Below, piece by piece: positions 21,627 through 32,242 of a DNA stretch of 64,000 nt. Within the stretch, counting starts at the first letter, position 1. Every line of letters starts with the position of its first letter. Source of the DNA: Adiantum capillus-veneris (lineage: Eukaryota > Streptophyta > Polypodiopsida > Polypodiales > Pteridaceae); NCBI GenBank assembly GCA_014529385.2, contig CM043963.1, positions 103,646,912 to 103,710,911 on the forward strand, read 5' to 3'. A model generated the notes under the pieces. That model saw only the letters and a program-made list of their open reading frames with translations, did not search any database and was not told the DNA's origin. The position numbers were made by a program, and so were the translations under genes.

Positions 21627-22258
21627 TGTCATAAAATCTAATATCTAATATCTAACCACCCCAAATGATTTTCTCACATTAAATTGATCACTTAATGTGG
21701 GAGAATAAATGGGAACAAGTGTTAAGATATAGACATGTGCTTATAGATCTATCTCAACACGGGGCCAATGGTAAAGGGGCCCAAATGAGAGATGGTCTAT
21801 CAAAGAGCAAGGCTAACAAATGGAGCATAAAACCTTAGGGTTAGCTTCATTGAAGACCTCCAATAATGTGTCTAAAAGGCCTTTGACCTTAGGTAAGCTA
21901 GGACTGAGCTTGAGGCGCGGGAACCCGACCCAGCTCGAGGTGCTTGTCCTGCTTGTCATGCTTGATGACTAAGGTGCTTGAGGTGCTTGATGATTGAGGT
22001 GCTTAATTATTGAGATGCTTGAGGTGCTTGACATGCTTGAGATGTTAGGGTTGCACTTAAGGTGAGAACCTAGCCCAAGCTTAAAGTGCTTAACAGCCAA
22101 GCTCGTGGTGGGAACTGGGCCTATGTATGAGGGGCTTGAGGTGTCAAAAAGTCAAATATTCAATTCCCACAAGGAGGGGGTGAGCCCTACATGAGGGGGG
22201 ATGAGAGAGAACATGAGGGGGGATGAGCCCTACATGAGGGGGGATGAGCCCTACATGG
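21627..22258 (+). repeat. 5' LTR of copy B, truncated
   Basis: Matches the first ~600 bp of the 3' LTR, then a short ATGAGGGGGGATGAG repeat (22190-22255), then jumps directly into gag. The rest of the LTR, the primer site and the leader are deleted, so this copy could not be reverse-transcribed normally. Confidence 0.83.
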
Positions 22259-23528
22259 TTATGGCATTTCCCTTCCTCTCCAAGAGGAGAGAGAGCTTAG
22301 GAGGCCTCTTGAAGAGACCCCCAAAAGAAGACTCTCTCCCATTCGAGAGGAGGAATCCAAAGAGCAAGAAAGCAATGAAAGTTTAAGTTCCTCTGAAGAT
22401 GTGGCTCCACGAAGACGGCGGTCTAGACGATCGCCCACTCCTCCCAAGAGGAAAAGATCAACACATACTCCTTCTCCTCATCACTCTGAAAGGCAAGAGA
22501 GGAAACAAAGGAAGAAAAGGGCTAGGAAGAGGTCACCCTCTTCTCCTTCTTCTTCACCTTCCTCCTCTTCCGACGAAAGTTATGGCTATTCTCCTAGAGA
22601 ATACAAGAGGGGAGGATATCGCAAATCATTTCTTGCATGGCGAAGGTCACAAAAGCTAAAGAAGTTCAAGGAGGGAGGAAAGAGTATCTCTTTTCTCACC
22701 TATGATGGCACCTTTGGTGCTACCGACAAAGTGTTGGCCTTCATCCAGCAATTTGATGTGGCCTTTGGAGACGAGGGCTTCACAGAGTCCTCCAAGCCAC
22801 ACCATGTAGCTATGCACTTCCAAAAATCAGCTCGTCAATGGTGGGCTAGCCTTCGTGGCAATGGTGAAGCCCCAAAGACGTGGAAAACTCTACGAGTTTC
22901 CATCATGAAGCAATTCCTTGCAAGCGATGCAAAAGACAAAGTGCTTACTGAATGGCGCAGCTTGAAGCTTCTCTCTCATGAGTCTATCCACAAGTACGTA
23001 GACAAGTTTTGGGATTTACATCTCAAGGCTAATGTCTTTCAAAAGATAGACTTTGCCGAGCAAAGGCAGCAATTCTGTGCGGGATTACCTGAAGAGATGG
23101 CCGAATACATCAACTCTCAATGGCCTGGTACTATTAGCGAAGTAATCCATCACACCATGGTTGCTTCACGCATCAATTTCCATCAAGGGGCTAGACGTAA
23201 TGTCAAGCCCATGGAAAACAAAGACAAAAATGATGCAAAAAGGGGAAAACCAATGTTCAAAATACTTCCCAAGTCACTTCCAGCAACAACAACAATCGGT
23301 CCAAGGAGAAGGGAGTTTACAAAGGTAAAAACAAACTCTCTCCTGAAGAGCTTGAAGCTTTTCGCAAGGACCATAAGTGTTTCAAGTGTGGGGAGTAAGG
23401 ACATGGCTATCGTTCTTGCCCCAAGAAGAATACTCGCAATGAGACTCCTAGGGCTTCCACCATCGAAGCTCCAAAAGAGGATGCTCATTGCAAAGGATCA
23501 TTTCTTTCCTATGCTTGGGGAAAGGTAA
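22259..23528 (+). pseudogene. gag: Gag of copy B, frameshifted before the zinc knuckle
   Basis: The main frame 22401-23528 has an Arg/Ser-rich N-terminus and the gag capsid domain (FIQQFDVAFGDEGF, ARQWWASLRG, CAGLPEEMAEY). After about 23260 it leaves the ancestral frame. The knuckle (CFKCGE-stop-GHGYRSC, about 23375) is in another frame and has a TAA in place of Gln. Copy C shows the undamaged arrangement. Confidence 0.87.
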
Positions 23529-23548
23529 GAGAAAATGATTCCTTCATT

Positions 23549-23809
23549 TTGTTTGACCCTCGCTCTACTCTCAACTTCATATCAACGGAGTTGGCCACCA
23601 AGTTGGGCATTCAAGCTTTTGAGATGGGAGATATAGTAGTGGCTGATGCAGCTTTCAAGGGACAACAAGCCTCCGTTACTCCCTTGATTGGGAAGTTGAG
23701 GCTTCATGTCCAAAGCTATGTCGATAAAGAACACTTCTTCATCTCTCCTCTCCAACATGAGGATGTTATCCTAGGGGCACCATGGTTTGATCGCATGGCT
23801 GCCAACTGA
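23549..23809 (+). pseudogene. Aspartic protease of copy B
   Basis: Reads FDPRSTLNFIS at the active-site position (D-x-G-S in relatives; here Gly is Arg), then ELATKLGIQAFEMGD and HEDVILGAPWF, the ILG motif near the C-terminus. The frame stops at 23809, before the linker to RT. Cleavage of the polyprotein would be impaired by the Gly to Arg change. Confidence 0.8.
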
Positions 23810-23853
23810 AGTTACTTGAAAGGAGAATCTACTTCACCTACAGGGGGAAGAAC

Positions 23854-25854
23854 ATGTATATAGATGCTAGTGAGCATGGTCGCACTATCCCACTTGTAAA
23901 TCCTCTTGCTTTTGATAAGTCAATGAAGAGCTCAGTTTCTGCGTACATGATTTTTGTCAAAGAGTCTCTAAAAGATACTAATGTTTCATCAAATGTAAAT
24001 GGTAGGAATCAAGAAGAGTTAGACTTGTCTAATTTTCTAAAAGGATTCCAAGATGTGTTCAGTGATGATATCCCTATGGACTTACCTCCAAAACGAGGGG
24101 ATGATGATCATGGCATTGAGCTCCTTCCTGGAAGCTCACCACCTAACAAGCCTCCTTATCGAGTCTCACAAGCTCAACAAGAGGAGATCATGAGGCAAGT
24201 ACAAGAACTGGTAGACAAAGGGATGGTGAGGTCTAGTTCCTCTCCCTTTTGTTCTCCAGTCCTTTTAGTTCAAAAGAAAGATGGTACATACCGTATGTGT
24301 GTGGACTATAGAGCACTAAACCATATCACTATCAAAAACAGATTTCCCATACCTCGGGTAGAAGATCTATTTGATAAGCTACAAGGCTCTACCCACTTCA
24401 GTAGGATTGACCTTAAGAGTGGCTATCATCAACTAAGGATAGTGGATGAAGATATCTTAAAGACCGCGTTTCGCACAATGTTTGGTCTTTATGAATATCT
24501 AGTCATGCCTTTTATCTTGACTAATGCACCAGCTACGTTCAATCGTTTGATGGAGAAAATTTTTAGACCATACCGCAAATTCACTGGAGTGTTCTTTGAT
24601 GATATAATCATCTACTCCAAGTCTTTGGAGGAACATAAGCAACATCTCCAAGTGATTTTTCAAGCATTGAGGGAGAACAAGCTTTTTCTCAACCAAAAGA
24701 AAAGCGAATTCTTCCTTCAAGAGATTCAATACCTAGGTCATATTATCTCTAAAGATGGTATCCGAATCGATCCATCAAAGTTAGAGGTAATAAAAGCATG
24801 GCCTAACCCAAGAAATCTACATGAGCTAAGAAGCTTTGTTGGTATGTGTGCATACTATAGACACTTCATAGCAAAATTCTCTCAAGTAGCAGGACCACTA
24901 CACGACTTAACTAAGAAGAACGTTAAGTTTGTATGGACAAGTAAGGAGCAAAATGCTTTTGAAAAGCTCAAAGAGAAGCTTACTTCCCAACCAGTCCTCG
25001 TGCTTCCGAATCTCTCAAAGCCATTTGAGGTCCAATGTGATGCTTGTGGTGATTGCCTTGGAGCAGTTTTGCTTCAAGAAGGGCATGCCATAGCATATGA
25101 GAGCCGAAGGCTCAATATTGATGAACGAGTCTTGGGCATTTATGAGAAAGAGCTTTTAGTTGTTCTACATGCCATAGACACATGGAAGCACTACCTATCG
25201 GGGACTCCATTTATCCTACGAACTGACCACCAAATTCTCAAGTATTTCATGACACAAACCAAGCTTTCCGACAAACAAATGAGGTGGGCAAATTTTATTT
25301 CGCAATTTAATTTCCATATTGCTCACATAGCTGGTAAGCACAATCAAGTGGCCGATGCACTTTCACGACGACCCAAAGTTAATGCGGTGTCTATAGCTAC
25401 TCACAATGATCTATCCTCTATGATAGATGAGTATGCTACTGACCCTAACTTTAGAGACATAATTTCAGCCCTTGCTTTGGGGAAGAAAGAGGAACTATTC
25501 ACCTTGCAAGATAGTTATCTTCTCCACGGCAATAGGCTATGTGTTACCCATTCCCTTCGTGAGAAAGTTATGTATGAATCCCATGCTCCTCCATATGTGG
25601 GGCATAGAGGTATTCAACCTACTCTCCGAGGAGTAGAGACGTATTTCTATTGGCCTACCATGAAAGTGGACATACAAGAGTATGTTTCAAAATGTGTAGT
25701 ATGCCAAAAGACCAAGTATGATAGAGGGAAGCAACTTGGATTACTGCAGCCATTGCCGATTCCAAATTCACCATGGGAGAGTATATCCATGGATTTCATC
25801 TTTGGATTACCCAAGTCTATCCATGGGAATACAGGAATATGGACAATAGTTTGA
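23854..25854 (+). pseudogene. pol: RT, RNase H and N-terminal integrase of copy B
   Basis: A 666-residue frame. The RT has VFFDDIIIYS and a MPFILTNAP block where copy A keeps MPFGLTNAP. RNase H keeps its acidic residues (CDAC, YEKELL, RTDHQ, VADALSRR). The integrase zinc finger ends CVVCQ, and the catalytic core begins SMDFIFGLP. A TGA at 25852 stops the frame. Homology to copy A runs on to 25909, where the nested LTR element begins. The remainder of integrase resumes at 36960. Confidence 0.92.
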
Positions 25855-25909
25855 CGGTTTAGCAAGCAAGCACATTTTATTCCTGTCAAAAAGACTATTA
25901 AGGCACATG

Positions 25910-26865
25910 TGTTGGACGGGAAGTCTCACACACCCATGAAGTGCATGCAAACAGTACCTAGATCAACATAATGTCAATCGAGGACACAGATGACACGATA
26001 GGCACACGGAGGAAATCTCTTTAGCTTGTCAAGCTGAGACCATCCTACACATACAACACTCTGGAAGGCCAACTAAACCACAATCCAGATCCTCACTGCT
26101 CTCAACTACACCACCTAGCCACATACACACATACAGAAGGTAACTCACCTAATCATGCCAGATTCATACGAAACTTAAGGAACACCATCCCCTCACTAGG
26201 ATACACCTGTCCCTAAGCTTCTACACTCAAAACCCTCACTCTAAACCCGTCTGCGGAAAACGCGTAGGATGACAAAGCAGAATTTTGAAAGTGCCCGAAA
26301 CTGAAATTTATGAATATCTATGCGTAGCTTATGTCGCCACGATTCTATAGACTACTAGAACGTAGAAAACAGACATCGTTTGATACACTTACGGCCACAA
26401 ATAGCTCGTAGATGCGTCGGCGTGTGCGCTTTGTCTCGCGTGGAATGCTTGGCGTTGTCGCGTAGCTGTCCTCGAGCCTACAGCAATGGTGCAGTCGGAT
26501 CTCCAATGCGTTGAGCGAACCGGGCGTAGCGAGAGGATGAAGCTCACGCTCACTCTCTTTCTCTCACACACAGAGTAGACGGCAGCGCTAAAGTTTGATT
26601 ATGATTAAAGTCTCCTTTACAAAATGACCTAGGTACCTTATATACTAAGGCTACCTTAGGTTTAACCAAAAATGGGGTTGAAAGGGTCAAATGGCTTTGT
26701 ATTTACAATCTGGAAGTGCCATTGCACCCCGGCTTCTGAAACTAGAATAACTACTCATTACAAATGACATTTATAGCCATAATCCGCAGCATTTCATAAC
26801 TCGCAAAAGATATGACTTTGGTACGAAACTTGAGTTATGTTGTGTTGTTGACCTAGCGGTCAACA
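25910..26865 (-). repeat. Left LTR of the nested element (956 bp; 3' LTR)
   Basis: Starts TGTTGGACGG and ends CGGTCAACA on the plus strand. Same length as its partner. Contains a single ACGCGTAGGATG, a half of the leader palindrome. Confidence 0.93.
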
Positions 26866-26878
26866 TTCCCCCCTTCCG
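26866..26878 (-). other. Polypurine tract of the nested element
   Basis: TTCCCCCCTTCCG on the plus strand, i.e. CGGAAGGGGGGAA on the minus strand, immediately before the LTR's TG. It is the expected plus-strand primer site. Confidence 0.8.
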
Positions 26879-26939
26879 TGTTCATGTCGTCCCCGACATG
26901 ACCTGATTGTCGATGGCGATGTGGTCTTTGTTGTCGTTT

Positions 26940-27325
26940 TGTTGTTGGAAAGAAAGTATAGACTATAGCCTTTGCAGTAGCTTGTCTTGTTCGTCCAATC
27001 CAATGTACATAGTCTTCACATGATTCAGGAAAATCATAATTGATGACAAACTTTATGTCTCTCACATCCATGCTCCGAGCTACAGCATCTGTTTCTGTCA
27101 TTATAGGTCTACTGCTTGATCTAAATTCAGAAAGAACCCAATGTCATTTAGCTTGACTCTTATCATCATGGATAGAGAAAGATCCATCCATCACTTGCTC
27201 CAGCAAATCTGTCAATTTGGAGTATTTGTGATTCTCAGAAACAACGTCTACAATCTGTAGAATTGAGTGATTGGCTTTCTGATCTTGTGAGCCAATGACA
27301 ACTTTGTAAGGATTTTGTCTTGTGA
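26940..27325 (-). pseudogene. Captured DEAD-box RNA helicase fragment (RH20/DBP2-like)
   Basis: One minus-strand frame reads NPYKVVIGSQDQKANHS, QIVDVVSENHKYSKL, EQVMDGS, then FSIHDDKSQAK[12 protein letters not shown], [36 protein letters not shown] and [16 protein letters not shown]. This follows the C-terminal RecA domain of DDX5/DBP2-type helicases (plant RH20, RH30). Motif V (TDVAARGLD) is TDAVARSMD, and motif VI (HRIGRTGR) is HWIGRTRQ. About 28 codons are missing between MDGS and SIHDDKSQ, and one TGA stands where Arg is normal (CGA to TGA). No intron is seen. It lies between the element's own sequence and the polypurine tract, so the retroelement has captured a host transcript fragment. 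It encodes no working helicase. Confidence 0.87.
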
Positions 27326-27372
27326 TTACTCTTATGTCTGCTCTTTGTCATTGAGGACTTCTTAGTTCTTGA

Positions 27373-27406
27373 GTTATGTTGTGTTGTTGACCCAGCGGTC
27401 AACATT
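27373..27406 (-). repeat. 34-bp copy of the LTR end inside the nested element
   Basis: Matches 36921-36954 (GAGTTATGTTGTGTTGTTGA, then CCCAGCGGTCAACA). In element orientation this is the first 34 bases of the LTR, directly upstream of the helicase fragment. It marks a recombination or template-switch junction. Confidence 0.8.
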
Positions 27407-28958
27407 TTGCTGTTGTTTTGTCTTCATCTGTTGCACTGCTTGTAACTTTGTCGAACCACAACAAGAACTATGATCCATTAGAGCGGATATCTATCATCGT
27501 AACCATTTATCTTTTGAGATCCTCTGATTACTTTTATGTCTTCTCTTCTTCATCGGGGACTTCTTTGTTCCTGTGCAATCATGTTGTGAGTGTTGTCTGC
27601 AGCTTTGTCATTGTAGGCCATTCTTCGACTCGCCATTGAGGAGAAATATTCTATGATCTGAAATTGGTGCTAAAACCTGGATGACCAAAGGGAAAAAACC
27701 CGGTGGGAAAAAAAATGCCTTTGGTATACACTCTTCTTGGAGTTGAGCAGTTGAACGTGAAGTACATGTTCATGAAAGGTGAGTGATTGGGTGAAACACG
27801 GAAAGAGTGCCTGATGCAAGTGCCAATTATGGGACACTCTATATGCATATGAGAAATTTGTCATCAAAATCATGCAATATGAAAGAAGGAGATGATGGGC
27901 GTTCGAGGAATAAATGTAGCACATGTTACATCAAAAGATGTCTCAATAGCTTCCACCTTTCCAAGAAGGGTTGTCGATGTTGAAGATTCTCCACTCGTAT
28001 CTCACTATGCTCAGTACGTGAGTGTCTTTTGGACTTTCTCCTTCACTTCACTAGACTTAAGTACTTAGACTTCGACTCTTTTGCTCACCTATACCAGCAT
28101 GAGAGACACAACGTAAATATGTTCAACTCTTCCAGCTTGAGCAGTACCTAGAATAGCTAAGACGCTTAGAATACAGAGAATATTACTTGAAGCTTTGGGA
28201 CTAACACCTCACTCATTTTGTGGTTTAGCTACTCGACTTTGACTTGTATGACTTGTCAACTGCATGTTGGCACTGCTTTGTGACAAGTTCTTCGGCTGTT
28301 GTAGTGGCTGCTGAGACATACTTCGTGAAGTTTCATCGTTTCCCTGTACCTTCTTCTCTTTGTAGTGCTCAGGCCTCTCATCAGTCTTTTCTTCATGTGG
28401 ATTATGGATTTTTTTTTTTAATCTTAATAATAAACAAAGAAAATCTTAAAACAACTCAACAAAAGAAAAATCATTCAAATAGAAATCTAAATGCTATGTA
28501 CACTATACACATGTCCCTAGGGGCTTATATATGGATTTTGTCCCCATACTCCTCTGTAACACTACTATGAGGGCATATACTCTAAATTTCGTCAAAAAAT
28601 TATCACAATAAAATGCAAAAATTCAATGCATCTCACAAAACATTGCCCTCTAATAGTCATAATGTTAGGTCCGCATTCAGAATGCTTCCCCCCTTCCTAT
28701 TTGGAGTCATCCTTTACGACAGGGTATCGCAAAGGGTATGTGTTGTGCTTGGGCAATTAAAAGTTGTGCCTATGCAGGCCTTGTAATGTAGCCCTATTAT
28801 GCATACACAGTCAATGCATGGAAAAGATTTATGTTGTGCAAGATGTGGGTATAAGCAATTTGCTTATTGGCATTTGTTGGCGAGGCTTCCTATTCTAAGC
28901 AATGTAATGGTCTTTGAAGCTCCTTTATCATTGCTTGATTGAAGCGACTTGCTTTCTT
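27407..28958. other. Non-coding part of the nested element
   Basis: No convincing coding frame. A second polypurine-like tract (GCTTCCCCCCTTCC, 28683-28696) is preceded by GGTCCGCATTCA. The same pair, GGTCCACATTCA then poly-C, occurs at 42427-42474 in the related Ty3 relic. This may be the element's original polypurine tract, with 26866-28680 added later. Confidence 0.5.
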
Positions 28959-30257
28959 CTAACTGTACTGTAATTGTAGGAAGAATTGTAAGAATTCAAG
29001 CGGCGATGCACTGACAGCAGTTTTGTTCTTCTTCTTTGGGACCCATTTCTTTGCGATTATTGGTTGTTTTGTTGCTGGCTCTCGTTTGGGAACCCATACT
29101 TGCTCGTGCTTTGTTTGTGTTTGAAGAGACTTCTTTGGGATCCACCTTTTTGTTGTGTGAGTCGACAGTGGTGTTTGCTTCAGCCCTTGTACGCTTGGTT
29201 GGGGACCAGATTTAGGCTTTGAACGTTGATACTGTGGTTGTTTTGGAATCCAAATGAATTCCCGACTTTTTTGTGCTTGAATCAACTTCTTTGGAGCCCA
29301 AACCTGAGTTGTGAAAGCTTGCGACTTTGTGATATTCTTACCCGTTCGTGCACGCTTTCCTTGTTTTTGTTTTGGTGTTGGATCTTGTGATTTGTCATTA
29401 GAGATCTTTGTCTTCTTGATCCATATCTGTTTTTGGCCGATCTGGCATTTTGGTATCCAGATTTGTCGAGCTTTTTGGCTTTGACTTGTTGTCCTGTTCT
29501 TTTGACCTGTCATGGTTGTTGCTGAAGGGGTTGGTGATAGTGATGGCCTGAGTTGATGATAAGGGATTTCGTAAGATTCATCACTATCGCTACTATCCTC
29601 AGCAAGGTTGACTTCTTGTACTTTCCCTTGATTTTTTGGCTCGTAGTGGAAAGTTACTGTTTGTTTGCTCGTGGGTGCTAGTTTCTTGGAGGACTTTTCT
29701 AGCCCATTGATTAGAGCATTGTTAGCTCGTTGCTCTGGTCGTATTCCTCCTAGCTGAGTCTTTGCCTCCTTATTAGGAGCCATGTATGAGGATGCTTGTG
29801 GTGGCTGTGTCTTCACCGAGGACTTCGGAATCCACTTTTGATGCACTTTATTCATGTAGCGATGACATTGATTCCCGGGTCGTTGATCTTCTTGAAGCTC
29901 GAAGTGTTCTACAGAGTCATAGAACTCGTCGTCTTCTTCATCATTTGATTCTCCACATTTCTTTGTTTGCTCCTTATTTCGAGAGCTTGTTGATGTCTGG
30001 TTCTCTTCGTTTTCTTGGATTACACTCACTGCAAAATAAGGAACGACATCATAGCGATTTTCATCACAAAACTTTGTTGTGGGAGCATCCTCCACGGTGC
30101 ACACGTCTAGAGTAGCTAAAATGTGTTCCCATCCAAAAGGCTCTAACTCTTCTTCAGGAAATGGTTCTTGGATATAGTCCTTATCCTCTATAACCTGCTC
30201 TAGGATACATTCCTCACGTTTCAAGCTACCACATTGTGAAGCTCCACACATCCACAT
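28959..30257 (-). CDS. W-x-P-K repeat protein (432 aa), unknown function
   Basis: Open from 30257 to 28959. The N-terminal third is acidic (EEDDEFYDSVEHFE). The C-terminal two thirds are basic and Gln/Lys-rich with eight repeats of a W-x-P-K core: KWIPKSS, IWIPKCQ, IWIKKTK, VWAPKKL, IWIPKQP, RWIPKKS, VWVPKRE, KWVPKKK, spaced about 15-60 residues apart. No enzyme domain is recognised. A related frame with four such motifs lies downstream of integrase in the relic at 42573-43180, so this is a conserved extra protein of a retrotransposon family. Regular Trp in a basic background suggests nucleic-acid or protein binding, which is inference only. Confidence 0.65.
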   Translation of the reverse strand: MWMCGASQCGSLKREECILEQVIEDKDYIQEPFPEEELEPFGWEHILATLDVCTVEDAPTTKFCDENRYDVVPYFAVSVIQENEENQTSTSSRNKEQTKKCGESNDEEDDEFYDSVEHFELQEDQRPGNQCHRYMNKVHQKWIPKSSVKTQPPQASSYMAPNKEAKTQLGGIRPEQRANNALINGLEKSSKKLAPTSKQTVTFHYEPKNQGKVQEVNLAEDSSDSDESYEIPYHQLRPSLSPTPSATTMTGQKNRTTSQSQKARQIWIPKCQIGQKQIWIKKTKISNDKSQDPTPKQKQGKRARTGKNITKSQAFTTQVWAPKKLIQAQKSREFIWIPKQPQYQRSKPKSGPQPSVQGLKQTPLSTHTTKRWIPKKSLQTQTKHEQVWVPKREPATKQPIIAKKWVPKKKNKTAVSASPLEFLQFFLQLQYS

Positions 30258-30299
30258 TTCTTTAGGCTTACCTAACCAAGCTGGAAGTTCTGATCTTGC

Positions 30300-31547
30300 T
30301 ACTGTGGCGGAATCAAACTCCTCAACCGGTGTTCCGTCACATCCCTATAGCTATGGTCCCTCAAGTTTATCTTTGTTATGGTTTCCATATGTCTCAGGTA
30401 TATATGGTCATAACCCCAATCTTGGACCATTTTCAATTGTCGCATGAATGGTCTTCCCAGAATGATGTCATAGTTGTTCTTCTTGCCAAAGTCAACAACA
30501 ACAAAAGTGTGTTCATATTCAATGCCACAAGAAGTTTACCCAAAATTTCTTTAGACATTTACCCACATTAGCCCACATATTTGGTCTTATTCTGAGAAAC
30601 TCGGCTAACATTATTGTACAGGTGACTGGGGTAGATAGAATATCTACTAGCCCCTTTGAATCGATGGCCTTGTTGGGAGACAGTCTCTTTGATGGGACTG
30701 CAACCACATCTGACTTGGTCTCGTACTCTCCCATATAGGATGGTAGTGTTCTTAGCGAATGGGGATCACTATCCATAGATTGTACAGATCCTTTGTCTCC
30801 CCAATACGATCGCACGTCTAGATTCATTTGAGATCCAGTCTCAAATTCCTCTATTGGTGGTAGAAACACTCCTCGTTCATCACCAGTCTTGTCTACTCGT
30901 CTTCTTATGTCATCGGCTTCATTGGCCTCTCTGACTTGTTTCCACAATTCGTCAAAACCATCTATCTCTTTACAATCCTCAGGCATAGCTTGGTGAAATC
31001 CCTCGGAAGATTTATCCGTGGTATTCAATACTATCCCTGGTTCTATTGCTGGGTCTTTGAGGTTTGTTTTGTGCTCATGACTAGAATCTGGCTCTTTTAG
31101 TTCCTGGTTTGGTGGGATTACTTGTGTAGGCATGACGCGGATCACATCCTCAGGTTTTGCAACTGGTGGTTCTAGTAAAGATTGGGCTGTTTGAATCATT
31201 TTCCTGCACATTTCTAACCTTTGCTTTTCTAATTCCGCATAGGGATATGTCATCCACCTCTGTTCTTGGGTTTGGTTGTTTTTGAGCCTCCCATCATAGG
31301 CTTTCAAGAGGGCATCTACTGTCTCATTAACCTTCTCTGCCAACACAGATCCTCCTGAACTAGCACTTCTCGGTTTCTCATCCGTGGATGGTTCTTCCAG
31401 AGGTTTAACCATCTGTGTAAGAGAAGGTGCCTCCTTTTCCTCATGTTGTTTTATCTTCTCCTCAGCTTCCGTAAGCTTCTCAGCTAGGGATTTTTGCTCT
31501 TGTTCCCTGCATGCTTTCATCCTAGTCTTTCTAGCTTTCCAACTATT
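30300..31547 (-). pseudogene. Gag C-terminus and protease remnant of the nested element
   Basis: A minus-strand frame from 31520 (coiled-coil-like EKLTEAEEKIKQHEEKE, then IRPNMWANVGKCLKK) to 30519. A frame change leads into VVVDFGKKNNYDIILGRPF and MRQLKMVQDWGYDHIYLRH, ending at a stop near 30270. ILGRPFM is the C-terminal block of a Ty3-type aspartic protease. The stretch that should carry the catalytic D-T/S-G is absent between the two parts, so a deletion removed the active site. Confidence 0.65.
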
Positions 31548-32195
31548 TCATTTGCTCTTGGTTTTCTGACTAGGTGCATCTGTCTTTGGTCCATCATCTG
31601 TCTTTGGACTTGTGTCACTTTCCGTGTTCTTTGTCTCTGGATTCTCATCGGCTTCCTTTTGAACTTGTGCTCTCGTAACCACTTGAACTGGTACGACATT
31701 TTCATTTTTTGAGCTACTAGGTAGCAGAACAATCCCCGATACATTTGTCGTGATTTTCCTGATTTGGTTTGGTTTTTTCGGGAAATCGGGGATCAAGTGA
31801 GTGATGCCACACTCAAGACAATAGGCATTTACTTCAGTGATCTCCGTATGAGGACATTGTTTGACCAAGTGGTTGTCACGACTTTTGTGACAATTTGTCT
31901 CTGGTTGAGGAGATTCTGTCAGCATTTCCTCTTGGCTATAAGCAAGCTTTGACCTAGATAAGCCGCTATTTGCAATGAATCGCAATGTCCTTTCGTCCAT
32001 TTCATACCTTCTTTCTTTCGACTGAAACCCAGGAGGTGGAGGTTGTACCGGCCTCACTACTCCATGTGTTTCTCTCACATTTTGTTGCTCCGAAGGGTAG
32101 TACTCACTTTGGTTGCTATACCACATTGTAGCTGGTACTGGCGTTGGTTTATTTGATGCTTCCATCATTGGCATGTATCTCATGTCTACCGTCAT
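31548..32195 (-). CDS. Gag nucleocapsid-like segment with Cys/His residues
   Basis: A 215-residue frame in the same phase as the next segment, separated by one TGA at 31548. Has CHKSRDNHLVKQCPH and CLECGITHLIPDFP, which resemble decayed or unusual zinc knuckles, then a Thr/Lys-rich tail. It continues the gag polyprotein after a frameshift at about 32200-32240. Confidence 0.55.
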   Translation of the reverse strand: MTVDMRYMPMMEASNKPTPVPATMWYSNQSEYYPSEQQNVRETHGVVRPVQPPPPGFQSKERRYEMDERTLRFIANSGLSRSKLAYSQEEMLTESPQPETNCHKSRDNHLVKQCPHTEITEVNAYCLECGITHLIPDFPKKPNQIRKITTNVSGIVLLPSSSKNENVVPVQVVTRAQVQKEADENPETKNTESDTSPKTDDGPKTDAPSQKTKSK

Positions 32196-32242
32196 TCTAG
32201 CACTTGGAAGCGGAGGTTGTTGTCCTAAGACAAGCTGTGGCC

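Noticed and set aside
28959-30257. Copia-type pol because of W-V-P-K strings
   Set aside because: W-V-P-K occurs near the integrase of some copia polyproteins, but here it is repeated eight times without zinc finger, integrase or copia RT, and the gag and primer site are of Ty3 type.
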